This document shows, piece after piece, positions 46,005 to 53,912 of a DNA stretch of 64,000 nt. Below the pieces are notes generated by a model. That model was not told where the DNA came from. It worked only from the letters and a program-made list of their open reading frames with translations, and searched no databases. Each line of letters opens with the position of its first letter. Within the stretch, counting starts at the first letter, position 1. The position numbers and the translations under genes were made by a program. The DNA is from Prolixibacteraceae bacterium. GTDB taxonomy: Bacteria; Bacteroidota; Bacteroidia; Bacteroidales; Prolixibacteraceae. The DNA lies in the NCBI GenBank assembly GCA_018648265.1, contig JABGRN010000016.1, positions 1 to 64,000 on the forward strand. The letters run 5' to 3'.

Positions 46005-46021
46005 CATAAATGTAATTTATG
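46005..46021. promoter_or_regulatory. Perfect inverted repeat upstream of the symporter gene
   Basis: CATAAAT, GTA, ATTTATG: seven-base arms with a three-base spacer, 118 bases upstream of the symporter start. The size suits a regulator dimer site, but in AT-rich DNA this could arise by chance. Confidence 0.35.
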
Positions 46022-46138
46022 TGTTAAATTGCTAAAAACAAAAACAAAAATATCAACTATCAATAATGTCGAATTCTCAACGTCCGGATAAATATCATTC
46101 AAATAATTTAATCTTAGTTTTAACCTAAAATTAAAATC

Positions 46139-47491
46139 ATGTTAAACACAATTGATTATTTTTTTATTGCTGTATATTTTTTGGTAATTCTATTTGTTGG
46201 CTTATGGACAGGCCGTAAACAAGAAAAGGAAGACTATCTTATAGCTAATCGAAAACTTAAAACCCTTGAAGCAACAAGCACCATTTTTTCGAGTAGGATT
46301 GGGGCTGCAATTCTTTTAACATATACTGCTTTAGTTTATATTTACGGGCTGGGTGCTTACTGGTATTTTATTGGTTCTGTATTTGGTTTGTTTGTTTTTT
46401 ATTTTTTTGGGAAAAAGGTTAAAAAACTGGGTGCCGAACAAAATTTTTACACTTTGTCCGATTTCTTTTTCTATCTGAAAGGTAAAACAGCAGGTTATCT
46501 TTCGGCTGTTGTTGTTGTTATTATTATGTTTGGCTGGGTAGTTTTGAATTTTACGGCGGGAGCAAAACTTGTTCAGGAATATACACCAATTAGTTATGAT
46601 ATTTCTGTTATTCTGATTGGTGTTATTATATTAATTTACCTGTTAGCAGGAGGTTTTAGGGCAGTTGTCAGAACAGATGTCATTCAAACCGGAGGTATTT
46701 TTCTGCTTTTTATTTTAATGATTTATCTCTTATTAACAACCAACGTAAAACCTAACTTGGCTCTTTCTGAATTGTTTGGTATCCCTGCTAAAGAAATTGT
46801 AAATTTCTTTCTAGCCGGCTTTTTTATTCCGATGGCTTCTCCCGAATTGTGGCAAAGGATTTATGCGATTGAAGATCAAAAACAATTTAAAAAAAGCTTA
46901 ATTCTTTCATCATCATTCTATTTTATAATTGGTTTTATCCTACTAATGATTGGGATGGTTATCCGTACCGATATCCCTGGTTTAAGCCCTGATACAGCAT
47001 TAATTGTTGGTTTTAGTAAGTTGCTTCCGGTAGGTTTGGCAGGTTTGTCGGTTGTGATTATTTATTCCGCTATTTCATCGTCTGCTGATACTTATATGTT
47101 TACAACTGCTTCTTCAGTTACACAGGATTTTCTCGAAAGGTTAGGACTGCTAAAAAAGGAGAAACTACCAGTAACAATGAGGTTAATATTAACTTTATTG
47201 ATGATTTTAGGGATAGCAATGGCTCTGATTCTTCGCGATATTGTTGACACAACTTTTTTCTTTGTATCACTCACAATGTCTCTGGGTTTTTTAATTCTTG
47301 TTTTATGGATTTATCCCAAACTGAATAAATACAGTGTCAACTTTTCAATAATATTATGCCTTGTGGGGGTTACAATTCCTGCCATTGTAATTGGTATTTC
47401 TACGAGCCTGGTTATTTATGCAATTGCTTTGTGTATTGCTGGCCTTGTTATAGGATTTATTTATTATTTGATTAAAAAAGCTGTAAAATAA
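46139..47491 (+). CDS. Sodium:solute symporter (SSS family), second copy
   Basis: A 450-residue membrane protein with about 12-13 hydrophobic segments. SSS motifs: LIANRKLKTLEATSTIFSSR early, YLLAGGFRAVVRTDVIQT in the middle, and the region SPELWQRIYAIEDQKQFKK. It differs clearly from the symporter at 6033, so it is not a recent duplicate. In this block it could import a sugar acid or monosaccharide released by the enzymes to the left. The following small secreted protein is 67 bases away. Confidence 0.83.
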   Translation: MLNTIDYFFIAVYFLVILFVGLWTGRKQEKEDYLIANRKLKTLEATSTIFSSRIGAAILLTYTALVYIYGLGAYWYFIGSVFGLFVFYFFGKKVKKLGAEQNFYTLSDFFFYLKGKTAGYLSAVVVVIIMFGWVVLNFTAGAKLVQEYTPISYDISVILIGVIILIYLLAGGFRAVVRTDVIQTGGIFLLFILMIYLLLTTNVKPNLALSELFGIPAKEIVNFFLAGFFIPMASPELWQRIYAIEDQKQFKKSLILSSSFYFIIGFILLMIGMVIRTDIPGLSPDTALIVGFSKLLPVGLAGLSVVIIYSAISSSADTYMFTTASSVTQDFLERLGLLKKEKLPVTMRLILTLLMILGIAMALILRDIVDTTFFFVSLTMSLGFLILVLWIYPKLNKYSVNFSIILCLVGVTIPAIVIGISTSLVIYAIALCIAGLVIGFIYYLIKKAVK

Positions 47492-47558
47492 TTATCTTAA
47501 AACGAGCCTTTTACATAAAAGAACCACATTCTTAAAAGTTGTATTAATAAACAAAAAT

Positions 47559-47999
47559 ATGTTTGTTATGAAAAAACTTTCATTTCTGATACTGTTTGTT
47601 ATCTTTTTTTTTATTTCAGGTGCGCAAAATGAAGTTGCTACAAATTCTATTAAGCCAGCACTTCGGAAAAATTCTTTTTATGTTGAAACCCTCGTAATTT
47701 TGCCAGTCCTTAGTTACGACAGGTTTCTACCTATAAGCGAAAAAACAGGACTTGTTTTAAAAGTAGGTGTGAGTTCTTACGTCGATTTATTCTTTATAAC
47801 CGAAGCTTCAATTTTATTCGGAGATATAAAACATTTCTTTGAGCTTGGGATTGGTTGGGGAGGTAAAAACATGTGGGGACCGTATGGCAAACTGGGATAT
47901 CGATATATTGGCAAAAAAGGGTTAATATTAAAAGCCGGGGCAACAACGTCTAAAAATATTCCAATCTTTCCTACAGTTGGAATCGGATTTTCGATTTGA
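47559..47999 (+). CDS. Small secreted protein, possibly an outer-membrane beta-barrel
   Basis: A 146-residue protein with a signal peptide (hydrophobic to about residue 22, then GAQNEV). An alternative ATG at 47568 gives a shorter signal with a better positive start (MKKLSFL). The mature part has alternating strands with Gly and aromatic residues (FFELGIGWGGKNMWGPYG, LGYRYIGKKGLILKAGA) and ends with IGFSI, as in small outer-membrane barrels. No family recognised. Confidence 0.6.
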   Translation: MFVMKKLSFLILFVIFFFISGAQNEVATNSIKPALRKNSFYVETLVILPVLSYDRFLPISEKTGLVLKVGVSSYVDLFFITEASILFGDIKHFFELGIGWGGKNMWGPYGKLGYRYIGKKGLILKAGATTSKNIPIFPTVGIGFSI

Positions 48000-48029
48000 G
48001 GATTATATTTTTTTGTAATAATATTTTAT

Positions 48030-48152
48030 ACTAATAGGAATTTTCTTGAATTTATTTTTGCGTACACAAAAGATGCTGATGGGAAATTGCAAATTATTAT
48101 GCTTGGTTCGCACCTTCGATATTCACCCGTTAAAACCACTAATCCAATTTAG
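48030..48152 (+). pseudogene. Remnant of an NTF2-like/DUF4440-type gene
   Basis: The frame ending in TAG at 48150-48152 reads NFLEFIFAYTKDADG, then KLQIIMLGSHLRYSP. This resembles the last two strands of NTF2-like proteins, where the family has a KDG-x-x-KIV-x-HHSS-type ending. There is no start codon and the N-terminal two thirds are missing. The match is by eye and short. Confidence 0.4.
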
Positions 48153-48200
48153 GAATTAATATTTGTAGGAATTTTTGGTTACATAAAATAGTTTCAAAAA

Positions 48201-48245
48201 AAAGAACCGTTCTTTCTTTATCTGATTAAGAGAGAACGGTTCTTT
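48201..48245 (+). terminator. Strong hairpin terminator
   Basis: Arms of 18 bases, AAAGAACCGTTCTTTCTT at 48201-48218 and AAGAGAGAACGGTTCTTT at 48228-48245, pair with only one G-T pair around a 9-base loop. A short T-rich stretch (ACTTTTT) follows. It can work in both directions and should insulate the dehydrogenase gene from upstream transcription. Confidence 0.8.
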
Positions 48246-48260
48246 ACTTTTTCCGGGTGA

Positions 48261-48284
48261 TGCGATTTCCAAATCGCATTTTTT
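48261..48284 (+). terminator. Short hairpin with T-run
   Basis: TGCGATTT and AAATCGCA with a CC spacer, followed directly by six T. It may be a second terminator after the long hairpin or a small dispersed repeat. Confidence 0.45.
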
Positions 48285-48402
48285 ATTACAGGCAATTCTG
48301 AAATTGGCGAACAAACGTTGAATTTATTCCACCAATTACATTTGAGTTTTTGAAATCCCCAATTTAAACTGTATTTTGGGAACTTAAATCTAAACCATTA
48401 AA

Positions 48403-49449
48403 ATGAAAGCAGCCGTTTTAGAATCATACAATAATTTTGTTTGGAAAGATGTTGAAACTCCAAAAGTAAAACCCGGAGAAGTTTTGTGCAGAATTAAATT
48501 TGCCAGTATTTGTGGTACTGACATGCACATATTTCCGGGCGATTTTCATCCACGCACCCCAGTTCCGTTTATTCCCGGCCACGAAATGGGCGGTGTTGTT
48601 GAAGAAGTTGGTGAAGGCGTTTCCGGGTTTCAGCCAGGCGACAAAGTTGCTATCGACCCTATTATCTGGTGTAATGAATGTCCTGCCTGTAAAAGAAAAC
48701 ATTATCCGGCATGTATCAATTTAAAATTACTTGGAGTTGATATGGATGGCGGTTTTGCCGAATACGTGGTTGCCCAGCCGCATATGTTGTTTAAAGCAGC
48801 TCAGGAATTGCCTGATGAACATGTTGCTTTAACTGAAATTTATGGAATTGGGTTTCATGCCAACAGTCGTGCAGAAACAAAAGAAGGCGATGTACTTGCA
48901 ATTTGGGGTGCAGGACGGGTTGGACAAGTAATTTTGCAGGCAGCGCGTACAAAAACCAGCGGTACTATTTTTATGATCGATCCTTTGGATAATCGATTAG
49001 AAATTGCAGAAAAACATAATAAGAATGTAATTGGAATAAATCCGAAAAAAGAAAATCCGGTTGAAGCAATTAAGCGGCATACAAATGGAAATGGAGTTGA
49101 CATTGCTTTTGAAGCGGTTGGACATGCCGAGGAAATTAAAGGCGTTTTTACACCAATCCGAAGTTGTATTCAGAGCTTACGTGGTGGAGGAAAAGTGTGT
49201 GTACTTGGTTTATCCGATCATCCGGCAGCAATTGTATTTAAAGAACTAATCTGGAAAGAGGCGCAAATAATTACGTCGCGTGTGAGCGATGGGGAATTTA
49301 CGGAAGTTATTGAACATTTAAACGCTGGTAATTTAAAACCCGATGCATTGATTTCAAAAGTGATGCACGGTTCACAAATTCAGGAAGCATTTGAATTGGT
49401 ACAAAAAGAAAAAGAAAAGTACCTGAAAGTGTTGCTGGATTTTAGTTAA
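48403..49449 (+). CDS. Zinc-dependent medium-chain dehydrogenase, candidate hexuronate/polyol oxidoreductase
   Basis: A 348-residue MDR dehydrogenase, normal length. Catalytic zinc ligands are visible in ASICGTDMH (Cys37) and FIPGHEMGG (His60, Glu61). The structural zinc site has four cysteines at 90, 93, 96 and 104. The Rossmann motif is AIWGAGRVGQ. Relatives act on threonine, sorbitol, galactitol or sugar acids. In this cluster the hexuronate route needs a fructuronate-to-mannonate reductase and no UxuB is present, so this enzyme is a candidate for that step. That role is inference from context only. The sulfatase gene follows after a repeat-bearing gap of 114 bases. Confidence 0.82.
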   Translation: MKAAVLESYNNFVWKDVETPKVKPGEVLCRIKFASICGTDMHIFPGDFHPRTPVPFIPGHEMGGVVEEVGEGVSGFQPGDKVAIDPIIWCNECPACKRKHYPACINLKLLGVDMDGGFAEYVVAQPHMLFKAAQELPDEHVALTEIYGIGFHANSRAETKEGDVLAIWGAGRVGQVILQAARTKTSGTIFMIDPLDNRLEIAEKHNKNVIGINPKKENPVEAIKRHTNGNGVDIAFEAVGHAEEIKGVFTPIRSCIQSLRGGGKVCVLGLSDHPAAIVFKELIWKEAQIITSRVSDGEFTEVIEHLNAGNLKPDALISKVMHGSQIQEAFELVQKEKEKYLKVLLDFS

Positions 49450-49455
49450 TATCTT

Positions 49456-49503
49456 TTAACTCCGTGAAACTCTGTGCCTACTCCGTGTCCTTTGTGGTTA
49501 TTT
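49456..49503 (+). repeat. Dispersed GTG-rich repeat, copy 1
   Basis: Text of the type CTCCGTGAAACTCTGTG, then CTCCGTGTCCTTTGTGGTTA, lying just after the dehydrogenase stop. It resembles the sequence at 53833-53862 (CTATGTGTACTATGTGTCTA and TTGTGGTAAA). It does not encode protein and appears to be a member of a scattered repeat family. Confidence 0.55.
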
Positions 49504-49563
49504 TTTTAACACCAGGTCAGAAAAAATAAATAAGAATTTGAATTCAATTTTAAGCTAAACAAA

Positions 49564-51027
49564 ATGAGACATCTAATTATCTCTGTACTATCAATTCTGT
49601 TCTTGACCAATTGCTCAACAAAATCAGAATTGCCGGAAAATCCAAACATCGTAATTATTTTGGCCGATGATATGGGTTATGGCGATGTACAAGCATTAAA
49701 TCCGAAATCGAATATTCCTACTCCGAATTTAAACCGTTTGGCAGAAGAAGGAATTATTTTTATGGATGCACACTCACCTTCAGCAGTTTGTACTCCAACG
49801 CGTTATGGCTTATTAACTGGCAGGTATTCCTGGAGAAGTCGGTTAAAAAGAGGTGTGCAAAATGGTTATGGCGAACCTTTAATAGAAACCGACCGGCCAA
49901 CCATTGCAACGCTTTTAAAAGAAGTTGGTTACAAAACCGGGATAGTTGGTAAATGGCATCTGGGACTTGGTTTTCAGAAAAATGAAAATGGTGAATTTGA
50001 CTTCTCAAAATCTGTGACTTATTCACCCAATAATGTGGGTTTCGATTATTCGTATATAATCCCTGCATCGCTTGATTTTCCACCTTATGTTTATATTGAA
50101 AACACTGAAATAACAGAGTTCCCATCGATTGTAGAAGAGGTAAGTAGTTTTCCAGGTTTTTGGAGAAAAGGCGAACGTTCTCCAGATTTTGTTATGGAGG
50201 AAACTCTTGATCATTTGCTTTATAAGGCGAACGGATTTATAGAAAATAATGCAAATAAAGAAAATCCGTTTTTACTTTATTTTCCGCTGACAGCACCCCA
50301 CAAACCGGTGTTGCCGCATGAACGATTTCGAGGTGAAACAGAATTGGGAGTTTATGGAGATTTTGTACATCAGGTGGATTGGACCGTTGGCGAAGTACTC
50401 AAGAAATTAGATGAACTAAAAATTGCAGAAAATACCTTAGTAATTTACACAAGCGACAATGGTTCTTTTATGTATCGAAGAAATGCCGGAGAACTAGATC
50501 ATTTAACAGATGAAACTCTTCAGCAATTTGATGAAACAAACCACACGTCGAATTATGTTTTTCGGGGAACAAAAGCAGATATTTGGGAGGCGGGTCATCA
50601 TGTTCCGTTTTTTGTGCGCTGGCCAAAAAATATTAAGGCTGGTAGCAAAGTTGACAACACAATTTCTTTAACCGACATTTATTCAACATTGTCACAAATT
50701 TTAAATCACCCGCAAATACCGGGAAGCGGGGAAGATAGTTTTAGTTTTTATCCGCTTTTAAACGGGAATGGTTCACAATATTCGAGGGTGCCGGTTATTC
50801 ATCATTCAGTGAGTGGAATGTTTTCCATTAGAAAAGGCGATTGGAAATTGGTGCTGGGAAATGGTTCTGGTGGTCGCGAACAACCCAAAGGAAATGCATT
50901 TGAAAAACCATATCAGTTATTCAATTTAAAAGAAGATTTAAGCGAAAAAAATAATGTAATTGAGAAATATCCTGAAATTGCTGCTGAATTAGAAAAAGAA
51001 TGTTTGACAATAAAAGGGGAGGATTAA
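49564..51027 (+). CDS. Sulfatase (S1 family), lipoprotein
   Basis: A 487-residue lipoprotein (lipobox LTNC, Cys17). The sulfatase active-site signature CTPTR is at residues 76-80, where Cys76 would be converted to formylglycine, followed by GLLTGRYSWR. Metal-binding residues are in VIILADDMGYGD (Asp35, Asp36) and the later YTSDNGSF. GKWHLGLG is the usual lysine-histidine motif. It removes sulfate esters from sugars, so the target glycan may be sulfated. The anaerobic maturase or FGE needed for activation is not in the window. It lies inside the uronate block. Confidence 0.9.
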   Translation: MRHLIISVLSILFLTNCSTKSELPENPNIVIILADDMGYGDVQALNPKSNIPTPNLNRLAEEGIIFMDAHSPSAVCTPTRYGLLTGRYSWRSRLKRGVQNGYGEPLIETDRPTIATLLKEVGYKTGIVGKWHLGLGFQKNENGEFDFSKSVTYSPNNVGFDYSYIIPASLDFPPYVYIENTEITEFPSIVEEVSSFPGFWRKGERSPDFVMEETLDHLLYKANGFIENNANKENPFLLYFPLTAPHKPVLPHERFRGETELGVYGDFVHQVDWTVGEVLKKLDELKIAENTLVIYTSDNGSFMYRRNAGELDHLTDETLQQFDETNHTSNYVFRGTKADIWEAGHHVPFFVRWPKNIKAGSKVDNTISLTDIYSTLSQILNHPQIPGSGEDSFSFYPLLNGNGSQYSRVPVIHHSVSGMFSIRKGDWKLVLGNGSGGREQPKGNAFEKPYQLFNLKEDLSEKNNVIEKYPEIAAELEKECLTIKGED

Positions 51028-51115
51028 GAAAGTTCAGAGTTCAGGGTTTAAAGTTTAAAGTAAATTCGATACAATTTAAAATATTGATTAATCAATAATA
51101 AATCCACAATTGTAA
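51028..51115. promoter_or_regulatory. Gap with AAGTTTAAAG repeat and 16-base palindrome
   Basis: Just after the sulfatase stop is a low-complexity repeat (AGTTCAGAGTTCAGGGTTTA and AAGTTTAAAG). At 51082-51097 is a perfect palindrome, TATTGATTAATCAATA, ending 18 bases before the transporter start. The palindrome could be an operator for the transporter-uxaE-uxaC genes; the evidence is symmetry and position only. Confidence 0.35.
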
Positions 51116-52471
51116 ATGTCAACAGATCCTTATAAAAGAACAGCGGCGGGTATTAAGCCTGCACCAACTTCATTTTTTGGCAAACTAAAATATTTGGGGC
51201 CAGGATTTGTTTTGTCAGCTTCGGTAGTTGGTTCCGGAGAATTGATTTCAACCACAACACTCGGGGCAAAAGCAGGTTTTGTAACTTTTTGGGTGATTAT
51301 AGTAAGTTGTTTTGTAAAAGTTGCTATTCAACTCGAATTTGGGAAACAAGCAATTCGCACCGGCGAAACGGTGATGACATCGTTAAATCGTTTAGGTGGT
51401 CCACGTTTTGGCAAACGTAAAGCCAACTGGAGTTTATGGACGTGGTTGATTCTTTGGCTTTTCAAACCACTTCAACTGGGAGGCATAATTGGAGGAGTTG
51501 CAATTACTTTAAATATGGCTTTCCCTTCAATTAGCATTACCTGGTTTGCGGTAATTGTTGGCATTGTTGTGGCAACTATGGTTTTTAAAGGGTACTATTC
51601 TTTTATCGAAAAAGTATCGGTCGTTCTTATGTTATTATTTACGGTATTCACAATGGTGGCTGTTTTTATGCTTCAAAATACAGATTATGCCTTTGTAATG
51701 GATGACGTTATTGAAGGAGTTCGGTTTAAACTCCCTGCGGCCACAGTTGGCTTTGCAATTGCTGCTTTTGGTTTAACCGGAGTTGGCGGCGACGAAATTG
51801 TAGCTTATAATTATTGGTGCCTCGAAAAAGGATACGCACGTTTTACAGGCCCTTATGAAAATACCGAAGAATGGAGGAAACGTGCAAAAGGTTGGATTAA
51901 AGTAATGAACATGGATGCCATTTTATCTATGGTTGTTTACACCTTGGTTACAGCAGCATTTTATCTACTTGGTGCAGCAGTTTTATACCAACGAGGAGAA
52001 ATACCTGCTGGCTTTGAAATGATTGAAACTTTATCGAAAATGTACACCGGAGCTTACGGTCCGTGGGCGAAAAGTTTTTTCCTGTTTGGTTCTTTTATGG
52101 TGCTTTTCTCTACTTTGTTTTCCGCGCTTGCCGCACGAACCCGCATTTTTTCAGACCTTTTTGGACAAGTTGGATGGATCGATTTCTTCAACCTAAAACA
52201 ACGAAAAAGGACGGTTGCAATTTCAGCCTGGGTTTTTCCATTGTTATGGGTAATTGCTTTGGTATGGGTTAGACTGCCGGTAATAATGGTTACCATTGGC
52301 GGAATAATAACCTTTTTTATGCTCCTGATTATCGTTTATGCAGGATTACATTTCAGGTATAAACAAAAACAATACGGATTGGAATCTTCTAAATTTTACG
52401 ATGTTGCTTTGTGGGTAAGTTGCATCGTTATATTTCTTGTGGGTTTTTACGGGGCTGTTTCACTTATTTAA
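51116..52471 (+). CDS. Nramp-related membrane transporter lacking the metal-binding motif
   Basis: A 451-residue protein with about 11 membrane segments. The start LKYLGPGFVLSASVVGSGEL aligns by eye with the Nramp TM1 motif GPGF-x-x-x-x-x-x-x-DPGN, but the DPGN metal site is GSGE. The TM6 metal motif MPH is also missing; the corresponding region reads GVGGDEIVAYNYW. It is therefore an Nramp-superfamily (LeuT-fold) protein unlikely to carry divalent metals in the classical way. Lying between a sulfatase and the uronate isomerase/epimerase genes, it is a candidate carrier for an organic acid such as a uronate. Fold is likely; substrate is inference. Confidence 0.72.
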   Translation: MSTDPYKRTAAGIKPAPTSFFGKLKYLGPGFVLSASVVGSGELISTTTLGAKAGFVTFWVIIVSCFVKVAIQLEFGKQAIRTGETVMTSLNRLGGPRFGKRKANWSLWTWLILWLFKPLQLGGIIGGVAITLNMAFPSISITWFAVIVGIVVATMVFKGYYSFIEKVSVVLMLLFTVFTMVAVFMLQNTDYAFVMDDVIEGVRFKLPAATVGFAIAAFGLTGVGGDEIVAYNYWCLEKGYARFTGPYENTEEWRKRAKGWIKVMNMDAILSMVVYTLVTAAFYLLGAAVLYQRGEIPAGFEMIETLSKMYTGAYGPWAKSFFLFGSFMVLFSTLFSALAARTRIFSDLFGQVGWIDFFNLKQRKRTVAISAWVFPLLWVIALVWVRLPVIMVTIGGIITFFMLLIIVYAGLHFRYKQKQYGLESSKFYDVALWVSCIVIFLVGFYGAVSLI

Positions 52472-52536
52472 AATCAAAACATATTATTGCATAACACCTT
52501 AATAATTTTTGGTACTAAAAAATATAATCATATTTT

Positions 52537-52550
52537 CGTGTTCGTACACG
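52537..52550. promoter_or_regulatory. CG-centred palindrome upstream of uxaE
   Basis: CGTGTTC and GTACACG form a 14-base near-palindrome (one mismatched pair) with a central CG, a pattern common to LacI-type operators. It lies 34 bases before the uxaE start. No LacI-family gene is in the window, so the link is tentative. Confidence 0.4.
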
Positions 52551-52583
52551 GAAAAGAAATTTAAATAACTTTAACCAACAATA

Positions 52584-53831
52584 ATGAAACTAGGAAAATA
52601 CAGTTTTGGTGTGGGGGACCGCTTTAACCACCAAGGTCAGGCGCAATTAAGGGCACTTATTAAAGCTAATTCGAAGGGTGTTGAAGTAACACCAGTTTGG
52701 AATAAATCGAACCGGGAGCACGATATTGTGCATTCAGAACCGGAGGGGACCCGAATTGAGGCAGATGAAGCCGTTAAAACATTAGGTTGGGAGGAAGCTT
52801 ATTGTGTTGATGCAGATCATATTAATTTGTCAAATGTTGACCGTTTTATTGAACATTCAGATTTTTTTACCCTCGATGTTGCTATGTACATCGGAAATGA
52901 ATCTCCAGTTGAAAATGTTGAAGCATTCAAAAAATCATGTGCAGTATTAGGCGGAGAAGTTAATATTCCCGGAATAGCTGAACCGATTATTGTAACTGAT
53001 GCTTTGTTAGATGAAGTCTCAGGGAAATACCTGGCTGCTGTTAAGGAGGCAGGAAAAATTTACAGGCACATAGAATCGGTAAAAGGTGCAGGTAATTTTG
53101 TCACCGAAGTTTCAATGGATGAAGTGGAAGAGCCACAAACTCCGGTTGATATGTTTTTCATTATGAAAATGATTGCTGATGAAAAAATTCCCGCACAAAC
53201 AATTGCACCAAAATTTACTGGTCGTTTTAATAAAGGTGTGGATTACGTTGGAGATGTGGAACAGTTTACAAAAGAGTTTGAACAGGATGTTTTGGTAATT
53301 GATTATGCAGTAAAAGAATTTGGACTTCCTGAAGATCTGAAAATGAGTGTTCATTCGGGTTCAGATAAATTTACTATTTATCCGATAATGGCTGAAATTA
53401 TTAAAAAATACGATAAAGGTCTGCACGTAAAAACTGCAGGAACAACCTGGCTCGAAGAGGTTATTGGATTGGCAATTTCAGGTGATGAAGGATTAGTAGT
53501 TGCGAAAGAAATCTACTCAAAAGCATTGGCAAGAAAAGATGAACTTTGTGCTCCTTATGCCGATGTTATTGATATTGATGATGCCCAACTTCCAACAGCA
53601 GACGAAGTTGAAGGATGGACTGGTGAAAAATTTGGAAATACTTTGCGCCATATTCCTTGGCATCCCGATTACAACTTAAATTTCCGACAACTAATTCATG
53701 TTGGATATAAAGTTGCTTCCGAAATGGGTGAAAAATATACCGGGCTTCTGGAAAAATATGCCGATGTTGTTGGTAGTTGCGTTGAAGAAAATATTTACGA
53801 CCGCCATTTAAAAAGATTATTTGATTTATAA
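52584..53831 (+). CDS. uxaE: Tagaturonate/fructuronate epimerase
   Basis: A 415-residue cytoplasmic enzyme that resembles the UxaE family: FGVGDRFNHQGQAQLRA at the start, then GVEVTPVWNKSNREH, CVDADHINLSNVDRF and KTAGTTWLEEVIGLA. UxaE interconverts tagaturonate and fructuronate (first described in Thermotoga), so that galacturonate can enter the glucuronate branch. The neighbour uxaC supplies tagaturonate from galacturonate and fructuronate from glucuronate. A hairpin-forming repeat lies between the two genes (53844-53887). This choice of epimerase in place of UxaA/UxaB explains why altronate genes are absent. Confidence 0.85.
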   Translation: MKLGKYSFGVGDRFNHQGQAQLRALIKANSKGVEVTPVWNKSNREHDIVHSEPEGTRIEADEAVKTLGWEEAYCVDADHINLSNVDRFIEHSDFFTLDVAMYIGNESPVENVEAFKKSCAVLGGEVNIPGIAEPIIVTDALLDEVSGKYLAAVKEAGKIYRHIESVKGAGNFVTEVSMDEVEEPQTPVDMFFIMKMIADEKIPAQTIAPKFTGRFNKGVDYVGDVEQFTKEFEQDVLVIDYAVKEFGLPEDLKMSVHSGSDKFTIYPIMAEIIKKYDKGLHVKTAGTTWLEEVIGLAISGDEGLVVAKEIYSKALARKDELCAPYADVIDIDDAQLPTADEVEGWTGEKFGNTLRHIPWHPDYNLNFRQLIHVGYKVASEMGEKYTGLLEKYADVVGSCVEENIYDRHLKRLFDL

Positions 53832-53832
53832 A

Positions 53833-53896
53833 AACTATGTGTACTATGTGTCTATTGTGGTAAAAGAAGAACCACATAGGCACATAGCTCACAATA
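53833..53896. repeat. Inverted pair of GTG-rich repeats forming a hairpin, copy 2
   Basis: Left arm CTATGTGTCTATTGTGGT (53844-53861) pairs with ACCACATAGGCACATAG (53871-53887) with one bulge around AAAAGAAGA. The left half resembles the repeat at 49456-49503. In the mRNA it would form a stable stem between uxaE and uxaC, where it could affect decay or partial termination. There is no T-run, so a full terminator is unlikely. Confidence 0.65.
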
Positions 53897-53912
53897 GAAA
53901 AGCATAAGAATC

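Larger units (their letters stand above)
48000..48402. other. Gene-free region with gene remnant and two hairpins
   Basis: A 403-base gap. It holds a fragment of an NTF2-like gene (48030-48152), a long hairpin (48201-48245) and a short hairpin with T-run (48261-48284). The last 120 bases before the dehydrogenase gene should include its promoter, which I could not locate. Confidence 0.5.

Noticed and set aside
48201-48284. CRISPR-like or riboswitch structure in the gap before the dehydrogenase
   Set aside because: Only two unrelated hairpins are present, without regular repeats and spacers and without a conserved aptamer pattern; they fit terminators.
51116-52471. Manganese/iron transporter MntH
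   Set aside because: The DPGN and MPH metal-binding motifs required for Nramp metal transport are not present.
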